Positions 18,862-27,965 of a DNA stretch of 49,201 nt are shown in pieces (positions within the stretch are counted from its first letter, which is position 1; each line of letters begins with the position of its first letter). Origin of the DNA: Bdellovibrionales bacterium RIFOXYA1_FULL_36_14 (GTDB lineage Bacteria > Bdellovibrionota > Bacteriovoracia > Bacteriovoracales > Bacteriovoracaceae); contig MEPW01000027.1 in assembly GCA_001769975.1 (NCBI GenBank), positions 1 through 49,201 of the forward strand. The letters are read 5' to 3'. The position numbers and the translations under genes are program-made. Below the pieces are notes generated by a model. That model was not told the origin of the DNA, did not search any database, and was given only the letters and a program-made list of their open reading frames with translations.

Positions 18862-19773
18862 TTAAGTATGCTCGGTTAATTTCTTCGAACATCGATCTAC
18901 TTCCGCTTGAAGGGTAATATGGCCGATTCCATGATGTTCATGTAAATATTGTTCAATTTTACTATAGATTAACTCAACCTCCGATATTTTCATATCGATC
19001 ATGTCTAGATGAGCTTCAAAATGAATAGTCTTTTCATTCAACATCCAGGTATGAATATGATGAATATTTTTAACCCCATCAAGATTTTCAATAAACTCCT
19101 TTATTTCATTATGATTGAGTGGTGGAGAAGCTTGCATAAGAATATCTATCGCCTTGATTAAAATTTGCCAGGTTTCTCTTAGAATATATAAAGAAATAAA
19201 TATAGTAATTAGCGGGTCAATCCACACAATGTTCCATAACTTAATAGCTATTCCCCCCAAAACTACACCCACAGAAGAGACCGTATCACTAACGAGATGG
19301 AGATAGCTGGATTTTATATTAATGTTCTCAAGGGCATCTTTTTTCAATAAAAATACTGAAATAAAATTTGCGAATAATCCAATTAACGCTACCGTAATCA
19401 TCAAATTTCCATCAATAGTCTCAGGATGGTTAAAACGCTTGATAGCTTCATAAATTAGCATCAAAGATATACCGAAAAGCACACCCGAATTTACAAAGGC
19501 CACTAATATCTCAATTCTTTTGTATCCAAATGACTTTTTATAATTCTTGGGTCTTTTCGAAATGCGATGTGCTATATAACTCAAAGCAATTGCGGCAGTA
19601 TCGCTTAAGTTATGAAGAGCATCAGACAATAAGGCCAAACTACCCGAAAAAATGCCCCCTAAAAATTCAGAAATAGTAATCAGGGCATTTAAAACCGTTA
19701 CCCAAAATATTTTTTTGCCAGATAAATCTGAAACGTCATGGGTGTGATGATGTGGGGATTCATGATGGTGCAT
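18862..19773 (-). CDS. Cation diffusion facilitator (CzcD/ZitB type)
   Basis: A 303-residue inner-membrane exporter of divalent metals such as zinc, with about six membrane helices. The N-terminus is histidine-rich (MHHHESPHHHTH), as in CzcD-like members. The metal site is visible as DALHNLSD in helix 2 and HLVSDTVSS in helix 5, both with the H-x3-D spacing. A cytoplasmic C-terminal domain has HHIHTWMLNE and ends with LHEHHGIGHITLQ. The gene starts immediately after the ArsG-like permease gene stop and is the last gene of the arsenic/metal block. Zinc is the likeliest substrate by family; co-regulation through ArsR is inferred. Confidence 0.92.
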   Translation of the reverse strand: MHHHESPHHHTHDVSDLSGKKIFWVTVLNALITISEFLGGIFSGSLALLSDALHNLSDTAAIALSYIAHRISKRPKNYKKSFGYKRIEILVAFVNSGVLFGISLMLIYEAIKRFNHPETIDGNLMITVALIGLFANFISVFLLKKDALENINIKSSYLHLVSDTVSSVGVVLGGIAIKLWNIVWIDPLITIFISLYILRETWQILIKAIDILMQASPPLNHNEIKEFIENLDGVKNIHHIHTWMLNEKTIHFEAHLDMIDMKISEVELIYSKIEQYLHEHHGIGHITLQAEVDRCSKKLTEHT

Positions 19774-20460
19774 TTATATTACCTTTAACACATAAGTTAA
19801 CACAAAATAAATTCCTATAAGAATTAGTATAACTCCGGTAATCATTCTTATCCAGTATTCTACTTTTCCAACCTTTTGAAATATTATCCCAACACTAGTT
19901 GCTCCAAAAGCAATAAGTATAGAAAAAACAAAAACCGGCAATCCTGTTCCTATTCCGTACATTGAGGGAAATAGCATGGTCGAAGAAAATTTGGTTGCCA
20001 GAGGGATCAAACTACCAAAAAATAATGCCGCTGAAACTGGACAAAAGGAAAGTGCAAACAACACTCCAAGCGGAAAAGCACCCCAGACTCCCATATTATG
20101 GAAAAGTTTTTGAAATGTTGCTCTACCTCCAAATGAAGGCAAAGGAATACTTATTAGTTCCAACATGATCGCTCCAATAATAATTAGCAACGGTCCAATT
20201 ATTTTTACCATTTGGTTTTGCAGAAAGAAAGAAAGACTAGGAATGGCCAAAATACTGCCAATTACCAAATAAGCAATCGCAACGTAGGTAAACATTCTTC
20301 CCAGTGTATAGAGTATCCCTGTCGCCATAACTATTTTCTTATTTTTAATTTTTTTGGAGATAAACGAAATAGCAGCGATATTGGTGGCAAGAGGACATGG
20401 AGAAATCGCGGTCAAAATTCCAACCCAAAATGCCGATGCCAGTCCAATCAATAATTCCAT
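19774..20460 (-). CDS. arsG: CcdA/DsbD-like permease, ArsG-type efflux protein
   Basis: A 228-residue membrane protein with six predicted helices in the CcdA/DsbD fold. Paired cysteine-proline motifs occur in helices 1 and 4: AISPCPLATN and LSFCPVSAA. Close relatives next to two small CxxC proteins are named ArsG and are proposed to export trivalent aromatic arsenicals. The two genes upstream here resemble ArsF and ArsE, so the same arrangement is present. It begins one base after the ArsF-like stop. An alternative is ordinary thiol-electron transfer across the membrane by a CcdA-like protein. The family is firm; the arsenical substrate is inferred from context. Confidence 0.75.
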   Translation of the reverse strand: MELLIGLASAFWVGILTAISPCPLATNIAAISFISKKIKNKKIVMATGILYTLGRMFTYVAIAYLVIGSILAIPSLSFFLQNQMVKIIGPLLIIIGAIMLELISIPLPSFGGRATFQKLFHNMGVWGAFPLGVLFALSFCPVSAALFFGSLIPLATKFSSTMLFPSMYGIGTGLPVFVFSILIAFGATSVGIIFQKVGKVEYWIRMITGVILILIGIYFVLTYVLKVI

Positions 20461-20461
20461 A

Positions 20462-20980
20462 CTACATCTCCAAGAATCTTTTTATTTCCGATTTTATGTA
20501 ACTTTTAAATTGAGATTCGTTTCTGGCCAGTTGCCAAATTTGATCAACGTTTTGAAACTTTATCTCTTTACCATCTTTTTTTAATGAAAGAAAAAATGAA
20601 ATTGATTGAAGTTGATAGTTTTGAATATAGTGTTGATTCGAAGCTTCATCAACGTTTACCGATTCAAATGACAATAATCCATCTTTTATTTCCTTATCAA
20701 AAGAATCTTTTAAAACGTCGCGTATATAACCTTCCATCAAATTACATGTATGACATCGATTGGTTCCATGAAAATATAGACCTTCCACATATTTGTCTTT
20801 TCTGGAAGGGATCGTATCTGAGGTGGCCACAGCTTGCTTTGATTGGTTTCCGATATGAGATACTGATTGTGAAGAACCCCCTACTGATTCATCTTTTTTG
20901 ATTTCTGATACAACCATAAATGCAATTGATAAAAGTACAAATAATCCAAGACAAATGCCTATAATCTTTTTAATTTTCAT
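20462..20980 (-). CDS. arsF: Membrane-anchored thioredoxin-like protein, ArsF-type
   Basis: A 172-residue protein with one N-terminal membrane helix (about residues 5-27) and a periplasmic domain. The domain has the redox motif RCHTCNLMEGYI, followed by a thioredoxin-like core with FESVNVDE. Proteins of this form, placed between an ArsE-like CxxC protein and an ArsG-like permease, are annotated as the ArsF subunit of a nitroaromatic-arsenical reductase. Its stop is one base from the start of the permease. The CxxC and anchor are seen directly. The arsenic role rests on gene order and family resemblance recalled without a search. Confidence 0.68.
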   Translation of the reverse strand: MKIKKIIGICLGLFVLLSIAFMVVSEIKKDESVGGSSQSVSHIGNQSKQAVATSDTIPSRKDKYVEGLYFHGTNRCHTCNLMEGYIRDVLKDSFDKEIKDGLLSFESVNVDEASNQHYIQNYQLQSISFFLSLKKDGKEIKFQNVDQIWQLARNESQFKSYIKSEIKRFLEM

Positions 20981-21028
20981 AAAACTATCCCTTATAATAA
21001 TAATGGTTACTATTTATTTTTCAGTTTA

Positions 21029-21265
21029 TTATTTTGTCATTAAATATTTTTTAATTGCCTCGACGTCCGGTACTTTGCCTACGGTCTTTACGTCACCATC
21101 CACAACTAGTGCCGGAGTCATCATTACACCAAACTCTGTTATTTCTTCTATCTTTTCAATTTTTTCGATTTCACATGTAATACCAGATTCTTTAATAGCG
21201 ACGGCAGCATTTTCGTAAAGTCTTTTACACTTCGGGCAACCTGTTCCTAAAATTTGAATTTTCAT
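21029..21265 (-). CDS. arsE: Small CxxC thioredoxin-like protein, ArsE-type
   Basis: A 78-residue cytoplasmic protein of the thioredoxin_3 / redox-active disulfide protein 2 family. It has MKIQILGTGCPKCKRL at the N-terminus and MMTPALVVDGDVKTVGKVP with the cis-proline element. The two cysteines GCPKC are the redox pair. It lies 36 bp downstream of the permease and 48 bp upstream of the ArsF-like gene. Proteins like this accompany PF03773 permeases and ArsF/ArsG pairs. GGAGAT precedes the ATG. Confidence 0.78.
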   Translation of the reverse strand: MKIQILGTGCPKCKRLYENAAVAIKESGITCEIEKIEKIEEITEFGVMMTPALVVDGDVKTVGKVPDVEAIKKYLMTK

Positions 21266-21301
21266 TTGATCTCCATAATCATCTACTTAATATATTTTAC
21301 G

Positions 21302-22603
21302 TTAAGAAAAATAATGTCCAAAAACTATCCCCGATATTGTGGCCATAATAATTACCAGGGAAACAAAAACTACAGTTTTTTTCGTTCCCATGATTGATTT
21401 TATAACTAGCATATTAGGTAAACTTAGTGCAGGCCCTGCCAATAGTAGTGCAAGAGCTGGACCTTGGCCCATGCCATTGCCAATAAGGCCTTGCAAAATG
21501 GGAACTTCAGTCAAGGTAGCAAAGTACATAAACGCCCCAGCAAACGAAGCGAAAAAGTTAGCACCTAAGGAATTTCCACCCACCAAACTAACAATCCACT
21601 CTTTAGGAATAATTCCTTCCGTTTCAGGTCTACCCAGCAAAAATCCGGCGATAATAACTCCAAATAAAAGAAGCGGCAGAATCTGTTTCGCATAAGTCCA
21701 TGTGGAAGAAATCCAATCTTTGCTTTCATCGTTTCCAGTATTAGCGATAATTGCTAAAATAACAAATCCCACCGTAAATGGTACGAGCGGATTATTAGGA
21801 GTTAATAAAAAAGCCAGACTTACAAAAACTAATCCCAAACACAGTTTCCATGCTTTGGTATTAAACCATCTCCACAAGATAATATTGAACGCAATATAGA
21901 AAGCTGTCGTAATAGGCCACTTAAATGAATAAATGAAAAACCACACTCCTTCTACTTCTTGAGGTCTTCCCCAATTAGCAAAAACTAAAATACCTACCAT
22001 CGAAAGAAAATAGAGGGCATTTTGATAAAGCGGGCGAGAAACTTCCGGTTTTGGCATCATCATCTGCTTGTTAGCTTTAGCCACTTCTTCTTTCTTAAAA
22101 ATAAAATGCATTAAAAGTCCAATAATCACACTAAAAAAGATAGCACCGACGGCCCTAGCTATCCCCAGCGGCGCCCCCAATATTTTTGCAGTTAATACAA
22201 TTGCTAAAATATTTATCGCTGGTCCTGAATATAAAAATGCACTTGCCGGACCTAGCCCTGCTCCCATTTTATAAATTCCAGAAAAAAGTGGTAGTATAGT
22301 ACAAGAACAAACCGCCAGGATTGTCCCCGAAAATGAAGCTACCGTATAAGCTAAAAATTTATTGGCGTTAGCCCCCAAATATTTCATAACCGAGGCTTGA
22401 CTTACAAAAACTGAAATGGCTCCCGCAATAAAAAATGCAGGAATAAGACATAGTAAAACGTGTTCCTGGGCATACCATTTTACCAGATGTAAAGACTCCA
22501 TTATAGCATTATCAAACTTATTATTACCCACCGGAAGAAAGTACAAAGCTAAAAATCCGACAACTATCCATGATAATTTTTTCCACTCGTTTCTAATATC
22601 CAC
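21302..22603 (-). CDS. PF03773 (DUF318) permease, ArsP-like metal/arsenical exporter
   Basis: A 433-residue polytopic membrane protein. Two homologous halves are visible. The first holds FSGTILAVCSCTILPLFSGIY, including a CSC motif, then GAGLGPASAFLYSGPAIN. The second holds GPALALLLAGPALSLPN. This family includes ArsP, which exports trivalent organoarsenicals, and copper/zinc-linked permeases, so the exact substrate is not fixed by sequence. The start is GTG with AGGAG seven bases upstream, nine bases after the arsR stop. It is the first structural gene under ArsR control. Confidence 0.8.
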   Translation of the reverse strand: MDIRNEWKKLSWIVVGFLALYFLPVGNNKFDNAIMESLHLVKWYAQEHVLLCLIPAFFIAGAISVFVSQASVMKYLGANANKFLAYTVASFSGTILAVCSCTILPLFSGIYKMGAGLGPASAFLYSGPAINILAIVLTAKILGAPLGIARAVGAIFFSVIIGLLMHFIFKKEEVAKANKQMMMPKPEVSRPLYQNALYFLSMVGILVFANWGRPQEVEGVWFFIYSFKWPITTAFYIAFNIILWRWFNTKAWKLCLGLVFVSLAFLLTPNNPLVPFTVGFVILAIIANTGNDESKDWISSTWTYAKQILPLLLFGVIIAGFLLGRPETEGIIPKEWIVSLVGGNSLGANFFASFAGAFMYFATLTEVPILQGLIGNGMGQGPALALLLAGPALSLPNMLVIKSIMGTKKTVVFVSLVIIMATISGIVFGHYFS

Positions 22604-22612
22604 AGGCCACTC

Positions 22613-22900
22613 CTATTTATTAGATTTAATGACGCCTTCAATACATTCAATATATTTCATAACACAGGGAGTTTTAAGCTTATAAAAAACTTTTAAGCCA
22701 CGTTTATCGTCTTCAATAATGCCGGCATTTTTCAACACGGTAAGATGTCGTGATAGCGTTGATTGATCCATCTCAAGCAAATCGTTTAGCTCACACACAC
22801 ACTGTTCTTTTTTTAAAAGCGCATCAATTATTATAAGTCGAGCATAATGCCCCATTGCTTTAATAATTTCTGCACGCCTTTTAAAACTTGTAATATTCAT
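22613..22900 (-). CDS. arsR: ArsR-family repressor
   Basis: A 95-residue winged-helix repressor. The metalloid-binding motif CVCELNDLLEMDQSTLSRHL is present, with the Cys-Val-Cys pair in the recognition region as in ArsR, and a further cysteine occurs near the C-terminus (KTPCVMKYIEC). In the family, arsenite or antimonite binding to these thiols releases DNA. An in-frame TTG lies two codons upstream, but the ATG chosen here is seven bases after GGAG. An inverted repeat sits just upstream. It heads a unit with the permease, ArsE/F/G-like genes and the CDF exporter. Confidence 0.88.
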   Translation of the reverse strand: MNITSFKRRAEIIKAMGHYARLIIIDALLKKEQCVCELNDLLEMDQSTLSRHLTVLKNAGIIEDDKRGLKVFYKLKTPCVMKYIECIEGVIKSNK

Positions 22901-22914
22901 CGCCAAACTCCATG

Positions 22915-22930
22915 TATATTTTGTAATATA
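22915..22930. promoter_or_regulatory. Candidate ArsR operator
   Basis: TATATT-TTGT-AATATA is a perfect inverted repeat with six-base arms located 15 bp before the arsR ATG. ArsR proteins usually bind AT-rich imperfect dyads at this place to autoregulate. Because the region is AT-rich, chance occurrence is possible. Confidence 0.42.
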
Positions 22931-22976
22931 TGCATAAACATGGTATCAGTCAATGATTAAATTTTAGTTAGATTAA

Positions 22977-24116
22977 TTAATTAAGAGGAAGATAAACATA
23001 AAACGCTGAACCTTTGCCGACTTCGCTTTTGACGTCCACCCTGCCCTTATGAATTTGGACTATGTGTTTTACAATCGAAAGACCAAGACCAGATCCTCCA
23101 AGCTCTCTAGAGCGTGCTTTATCAACCATATAAAAACGTTCAAATATTCTTTGATGGTGTTTTTTCAATATTCCAGCTCCATTATCTGAAACCACTAGGC
23201 TCACTTCATTTCCCACACCTTCGACTTGAATTTTAACTTGTGATTCCTCGCTAGAAAACTTAATAGCGTTATCAAGTAAATTATAGATAGCTTGCTCCAG
23301 CAAACGGGTATTCATTTTAACATATATTTTTCCATTCATAAAAATTGAGATATTTATTTTCTTATTGTTTGCCTTTTCCTGACACTGTAAAACTGCTGAC
23401 TTGATTACAGCTTCTATTTCTCCACGTATCATCTCCAAGTCGCCAGATTCTGACATATTTTCAATTTTGGATAATGACATTAAATCGTCAACAATATTCC
23501 GAAGTCGCACCGCTTGGTTATACACTATTTGTAAAAAACTTTTTTGCATTTTTTCGTCAGTTACTTTTCCATCCAACAAGGTTTCCACGTAACCTTGAAT
23601 TGAGGTAAGTGGAGTTCTAAGTTCGTGTGAAACGTTGGCAGCAAATGTTCGCCGCATACCTTCCAGCTCTTTTATGAGTGTAATATCGTTAACAACCAGT
23701 AACACTCCAATTAACTGATTCTCATTTGTAACAAATTGTGAGGCCTTAATATTTAGTTTTTTCTTATCCACCAATCGAATTTCTTCTTCGATAAGTCCGC
23801 ACTTCTCATGCAAAATTTTATTAATAATTTTTTCAATTTCAGGTATCTGAAGAACAACACCTACAGGTTTGTTATTGTAATCAGTATGTGGGTCTAAGTT
23901 AAAAATATCCATGAAGGTAAGATTGATTTCGCTGATATTACCATCAAGATCTGTTATGAGAACGCCCTCTTGCATACTAAACAGCAAAGATTTTAAAATA
24001 TTTTTTTGTTTTTCAACATCAGATTGGATATTTGTTCTCTTTTTAAAAATAAATAAAAATATCGGAAGTACTATTAGTAAAATTAATATAGTAAGAATAA
24101 AAGTGAAATCAATCAT
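22977..24116 (-). CDS. phoR: PhoR-type sensor histidine kinase
   Basis: A membrane sensor kinase of 379 residues from the chosen start. There are one or two N-terminal membrane helices (IDFTFILTILILLIVLP), a PAS domain (SMQEGVLITDLDGNISEIN), a HisKA box FAANVSHELRTPLTSIQGYV with the phospho-acceptor histidine, and an ATPase domain with N, G1 (VSDNGAGI) and G2 (GGSGLGLSIV) boxes ending GKGSAFYVYLPLN. A longer frame reaches 24191, but that would overlap phoB by about 68 bases. The ATG at 24116 lies seven bases after the phoB stop. With the adjacent regulator and the phosphate genes nearby, it is assigned as the phosphate sensor. Confidence 0.85.
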   Translation of the reverse strand: MIDFTFILTILILLIVLPIFLFIFKKRTNIQSDVEKQKNILKSLLFSMQEGVLITDLDGNISEINLTFMDIFNLDPHTDYNNKPVGVVLQIPEIEKIINKILHEKCGLIEEEIRLVDKKKLNIKASQFVTNENQLIGVLLVVNDITLIKELEGMRRTFAANVSHELRTPLTSIQGYVETLLDGKVTDEKMQKSFLQIVYNQAVRLRNIVDDLMSLSKIENMSESGDLEMIRGEIEAVIKSAVLQCQEKANNKKINISIFMNGKIYVKMNTRLLEQAIYNLLDNAIKFSSEESQVKIQVEGVGNEVSLVVSDNGAGILKKHHQRIFERFYMVDKARSRELGGSGLGLSIVKHIVQIHKGRVDVKSEVGKGSAFYVYLPLN

Positions 24117-24123
24117 ATTGATA

Positions 24124-24816
24124 CTACCAAGTTTCTTTAAAACGATAACCAACGCCTCGAACAGTTTCGATATATTCAGCACAACTGCCAAGCTTTTTTC
24201 TAAGACCTACAATTTGTACATCCACAGCTCTATCAGTGATGGCATGATTCTCCCCTCTAATCATATTAACGATCTGTTGTCTGGAATAAACTTTTCCAGG
24301 AATTTTTGCCAAAAGATATAAAATTTGGAATTCAGAATAAGTCACTTCAACTTCGTTATGATGGCACCAAACCTTCCTTTTGGTATTATTTATTTCGAGC
24401 CCTTGTATTGATATCATTTCCTGGATTTCCTCTTTTTCTTTATTATATTGATTTACTCGTCGCAAGACACTACTAACCCTGGCCAATAAAATTTTGGGGC
24501 TAAATGGTTTGGTAATGTAATCTTCCGCACCAGCGTTTAATCCTTTGACCACATCATCCTCTTCTCCTTTGGCAGTCATCATAATGATGGGAATCGTTTG
24601 GGTTTCTTGGATTTTTTTTAGTTGTTCACAAATATCAATTCCATTCATTCCAGGAAGCATTAGATCAAGCAGAATCAAATCAGGCTTTTTATTTCGGGCA
24701 GTTTCAAACCCATTTTTCCCATCCCATGAACAGATCACATCATATCCTGCATCCATAAGATTAAACTGAACAAGATTTGCAATATCTTTATCGTCTTCAA
24801 TAATATGAATCAGCAT
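24124..24816 (-). CDS. phoB: PhoB-type response regulator
   Basis: An OmpR/PhoB-family regulator of 230 residues. The receiver domain shows IIEDDKDI, the phosphorylated aspartate in LILLDLMLPGMNG, the switch threonine MMTAKGE and the lysine in YITKPF. The winged-helix domain ends VDVQIVGLRKKLG and VRGVGYRF. An upstream frame extension exists, but the ATG at 24816 follows a perfect AGGAGG and begins directly with the receiver fold. It sits 74 bp after the RND pump gene and just before phoR. PhoB-like binding motifs precede pstS and other genes between 38 and 42 kb, which supports this identity. Confidence 0.87.
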   Translation of the reverse strand: MLIHIIEDDKDIANLVQFNLMDAGYDVICSWDGKNGFETARNKKPDLILLDLMLPGMNGIDICEQLKKIQETQTIPIIMMTAKGEEDDVVKGLNAGAEDYITKPFSPKILLARVSSVLRRVNQYNKEKEEIQEMISIQGLEINNTKRKVWCHHNEVEVTYSEFQILYLLAKIPGKVYSRQQIVNMIRGENHAITDRAVDVQIVGLRKKLGSCAEYIETVRGVGYRFKETW

Positions 24817-24890
24817 AACAAACCTCCTTTGAACTCCTTCTCTTTTATAACCTATTGTTAGTAAAATGGGTAACGACAAAGGGGGTTTAA

Positions 24891-27800
24891 CTATTTTCTA
24901 ACAATTGATTTATGAAAAACAGTATAAACGCAAGGGATTACAAATAATGTAAGCAGTGTTGATATTGTCAAACCACCTACGACCGTTATGGCAAGAGGTT
25001 TAAGCATCTCAAGTCCTTCCCCCCAACCAAACGCAAGCGGTAATAACCCTATAATAGTAGTTATACTCGTCATTAAAATTGGTCTTAATCTTAATGAAGC
25101 ACCCTCGACCACTGCTTTATAAAATCCTTCACCATTTTCATTGGTCAAATTATTCAAATACTCCACCAAGATAATAGCATTGTTAACTACAATTCCAACC
25201 AGCATAATGAGACCTAAAAAAGCCATTGCTCCAAAAGGGGTTTTAGTAATGACTAGCAACAATAATGAACCCGTTAAGGCAAGCGGTAATGTAAGCATTA
25301 TAATCAAAGGATCTGACAATGAATCATATTGAACGGCCATCACCACAAATAAAAGAAAAATGGCCAAAGCAATGACGATAAGCAACTGTGCTTTAGATTC
25401 TTTTTCAGCTTCTTCTTCACCGCCTAACTCAAAAAAATACCCTTGAGGTAATTTTATTTCCGCCAGACGTTTTTTTATTATATCCGTTGTTTTTCCAACA
25501 TTTTTACCGGTCGCATCTGCAGTTACGCTTATTGTTCGAACTTGATTCTCCCTGGCAATCTGCACGGCACCTTCTGCAATTTCTATGCGCGCAACCTCTT
25601 TTAACTTAAGCCTGACACCACTTGAAGGGTAAAGAAAAATGTCCTCAATTGATTGCTTGCTATTTTCTGTAATGGACTGTGCCAGTACTTTTAAATCATA
25701 ATCAATACTCTTTTTTCTATCTGTAAACTGCGTACTTACCAATCCATCCACCGCAATCCGAATAGCATCAGCAGCGTCTTTCGCAGTCAATCCAAAATCA
25801 TTTAACTTCTCTCTGTTTAGAAAAACATGTATTTCAGGTCTAGAAAGATCAAGTGAAATATCTAAGTTATTTATTCCTTCCACATTCTCTATTTTATTCA
25901 TTACATCTTTTGCAACGCTAAACAGAGTGTTTAATTCATATCCCTTAAGTTTTATGTCAATATCAGAAGTAGAAGTTGTTTTTATGCCTCGAAGAGGAGT
26001 GATCATAACCTTTACTTGAGCTTTAGGAATTGGGTTTTCTTTAAAGGATTTTTGAAGTTTTTTCATAATATAGCTGGTGGGATGAGTACGTTTTGCTTTT
26101 TCCACAAGTTCTACGATGATTTCAGCCTCGTTTGCTTTTTCATACACATTTCTATGCTGGAAAATGCCCCCCACCATTGAAGATACTCTTTTAACCCCAG
26201 GGAATCCTTTAGCAGATGCTTCAACTTTTTTTACAACAGAATCTGTATTTTCAATGGTTGATCCCGTCGGAAGCTTGATTTTAATGGTAATTGTACCATC
26301 ATCAATTTTAGGTAAAAACTCACGTCCAGACATCCCGGCCAAAAATAAACTTAAAATAAAAAATACAACGACTCCCGTTATAACTATAGTTCGATATTGC
26401 AAAGTTTTACTTAATGTTTTCTGGTAGTAGGTAACTAACCTTTCTAACAATCTTTTATTGAAACCTTTTTTTTCTTCAAGGTTATTCTTCTTAAACAAGT
26501 ATGCTGATGCGCATGGAACGACTGTCAAGCTAACGATAAGAGATATTATAAAAGCAACCGTGACAGTAATTACCAAATCACGAAAAAGTAATGAGGCAAT
26601 TCCTTTTATAAAAAAGAAGGGAACGATAGCCGCAATGTTGGTTAAAGTGGAGGCTATCAAAGCGCTGATTACTTCATTACTCCCCTTGTGTGAAGCTTGT
26701 ATGAAATTGAGGGTACCATTTTGGTGTCTAGTTATGTTTTCTAACATAACGACAGAGTTATCGACAAGCATTCCCACGGCTAAAACAAGCCCTCCCAGAG
26801 AAAAAATATTTAAGGTAACACCGAATAATCCCATTAAAATAAAAGTTCCACAAATACTTACAGGTATTGCGATTGCTATTACCAATGTTCTTCGTATATT
26901 ATGCAAGAAAAACCAAATGGCCATCATTGCCAATATGGCCCCCATAATCGCAGATGAACTAACGTTGGATATGGAATTTTCGATATAGTATGCTTGATTA
27001 GATATCACATCATATTGAACATCGCTGGGAATAATCTTTTTATTTGCTAACTGTTGAGCACGTTTCATGATCTTAGAAACTACTTCTACGGTATTGGCGT
27101 TAGGCTGCTTTAAGAAGCTTAACGTAACGGATGGCTTCCCATTAAATCTGGTCAAAACCCTCTGCTCTTCGTGCGTATCTGTTACTTGAGCAACATCTCT
27201 AATTTTAATTAATCGTCCATCCCGATTAGCAATAATAATATTTTCAATCTCAGTAACATTTTGGTATTTAGCAAAGACCCGTATACTATACTCGGTCTTG
27301 GCATCATTAATTCTTCCGGCCGGATATTCGATATTTTCCAAACGCAAAAGAGATAATAATTTTTCTGTTGATAATTCGTATTTTTGAATTTTTTGCTGAT
27401 CAAAAACTACCTGAATTTCCCGTATTTTCCCCCCCGAAGTTACTACCGCGCCCAAGCCAGGAATCCCAAGAAAGTGATTTGATAAATCATTTTCTGCCCA
27501 ATCGCGAAGGTCACGCTCATCTTTACTCTGAGAATAGATCGCAATTGTCAGGATGGGCAATTGGGATGGATCTGCCTTGAATATTTTGGGATCATCTACG
27601 CCAGGCGGGAGTTGATTCCTAGCCAAATCCAGCTTGGTTCTAGTATCTGCAAGCGCCACGTCCATATCTTTACCAAATTCAAAATAAACATCAATTGAGG
27701 CATTCCCTTCTATGGCGGACGAGGTAACTTTTATAGCATCTTCGGTGGTGGCTATACTTGATTCAACTTTTTTTAATATATTCTCTTCAATCTCCTCTGG

Positions 27801-27965
27801 GCTAGCTCCCTTCCAATCAATCACAATTTTAACGAGGGGATAAGTTACTCTTGGTAAAAGATCAACAGAAAGACCACGCAAAAAGAACATACCCAAAACC
27901 ACCACCATCAACGTCAAAACCAAGACACCTATCGGTCGTTTAATGGAAATATCACTTAAAGTCAT
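24891..27965 (-). CDS. RND efflux pump inner-membrane protein (HAE1/AcrB type)
   Basis: A 1024-residue proton-driven transporter of normal length with twelve predicted membrane helices and two large periplasmic loops. The first helix begins SIKRPIGVLVLTLMVV. Helix 4 carries the proton-relay aspartate in VGMLVDNSVVMLENI, and the second half has LVGIVVNNAIILVEYL. Members expel drugs, detergents or other toxic compounds with an adaptor and a TolC channel. The start overlaps the stop of the TolC-like gene by four bases. No periplasmic adaptor (HlyD/AcrA type) is encoded in the unit or window. Regulation by the MarR protein at the head of the unit is likely. Confidence 0.93.
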   Translation of the reverse strand: MTLSDISIKRPIGVLVLTLMVVVLGMFFLRGLSVDLLPRVTYPLVKIVIDWKGASPEEIEENILKKVESSIATTEDAIKVTSSAIEGNASIDVYFEFGKDMDVALADTRTKLDLARNQLPPGVDDPKIFKADPSQLPILTIAIYSQSKDERDLRDWAENDLSNHFLGIPGLGAVVTSGGKIREIQVVFDQQKIQKYELSTEKLLSLLRLENIEYPAGRINDAKTEYSIRVFAKYQNVTEIENIIIANRDGRLIKIRDVAQVTDTHEEQRVLTRFNGKPSVTLSFLKQPNANTVEVVSKIMKRAQQLANKKIIPSDVQYDVISNQAYYIENSISNVSSSAIMGAILAMMAIWFFLHNIRRTLVIAIAIPVSICGTFILMGLFGVTLNIFSLGGLVLAVGMLVDNSVVMLENITRHQNGTLNFIQASHKGSNEVISALIASTLTNIAAIVPFFFIKGIASLLFRDLVITVTVAFIISLIVSLTVVPCASAYLFKKNNLEEKKGFNKRLLERLVTYYQKTLSKTLQYRTIVITGVVVFFILSLFLAGMSGREFLPKIDDGTITIKIKLPTGSTIENTDSVVKKVEASAKGFPGVKRVSSMVGGIFQHRNVYEKANEAEIIVELVEKAKRTHPTSYIMKKLQKSFKENPIPKAQVKVMITPLRGIKTTSTSDIDIKLKGYELNTLFSVAKDVMNKIENVEGINNLDISLDLSRPEIHVFLNREKLNDFGLTAKDAADAIRIAVDGLVSTQFTDRKKSIDYDLKVLAQSITENSKQSIEDIFLYPSSGVRLKLKEVARIEIAEGAVQIARENQVRTISVTADATGKNVGKTTDIIKKRLAEIKLPQGYFFELGGEEEAEKESKAQLLIVIALAIFLLFVVMAVQYDSLSDPLIIMLTLPLALTGSLLLLVITKTPFGAMAFLGLIMLVGIVVNNAIILVEYLNNLTNENGEGFYKAVVEGASLRLRPILMTSITTIIGLLPLAFGWGEGLEMLKPLAITVVGGLTISTLLTLFVIPCVYTVFHKSIVRK

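Noticed and set aside
24817..24890. A single CTAACAA unit upstream of phoB that could be a PHO box
   Set aside because: The neighbouring 7-base unit at the correct spacing (TACCCAT) is a poor match, so autoregulation through this site is not supported.
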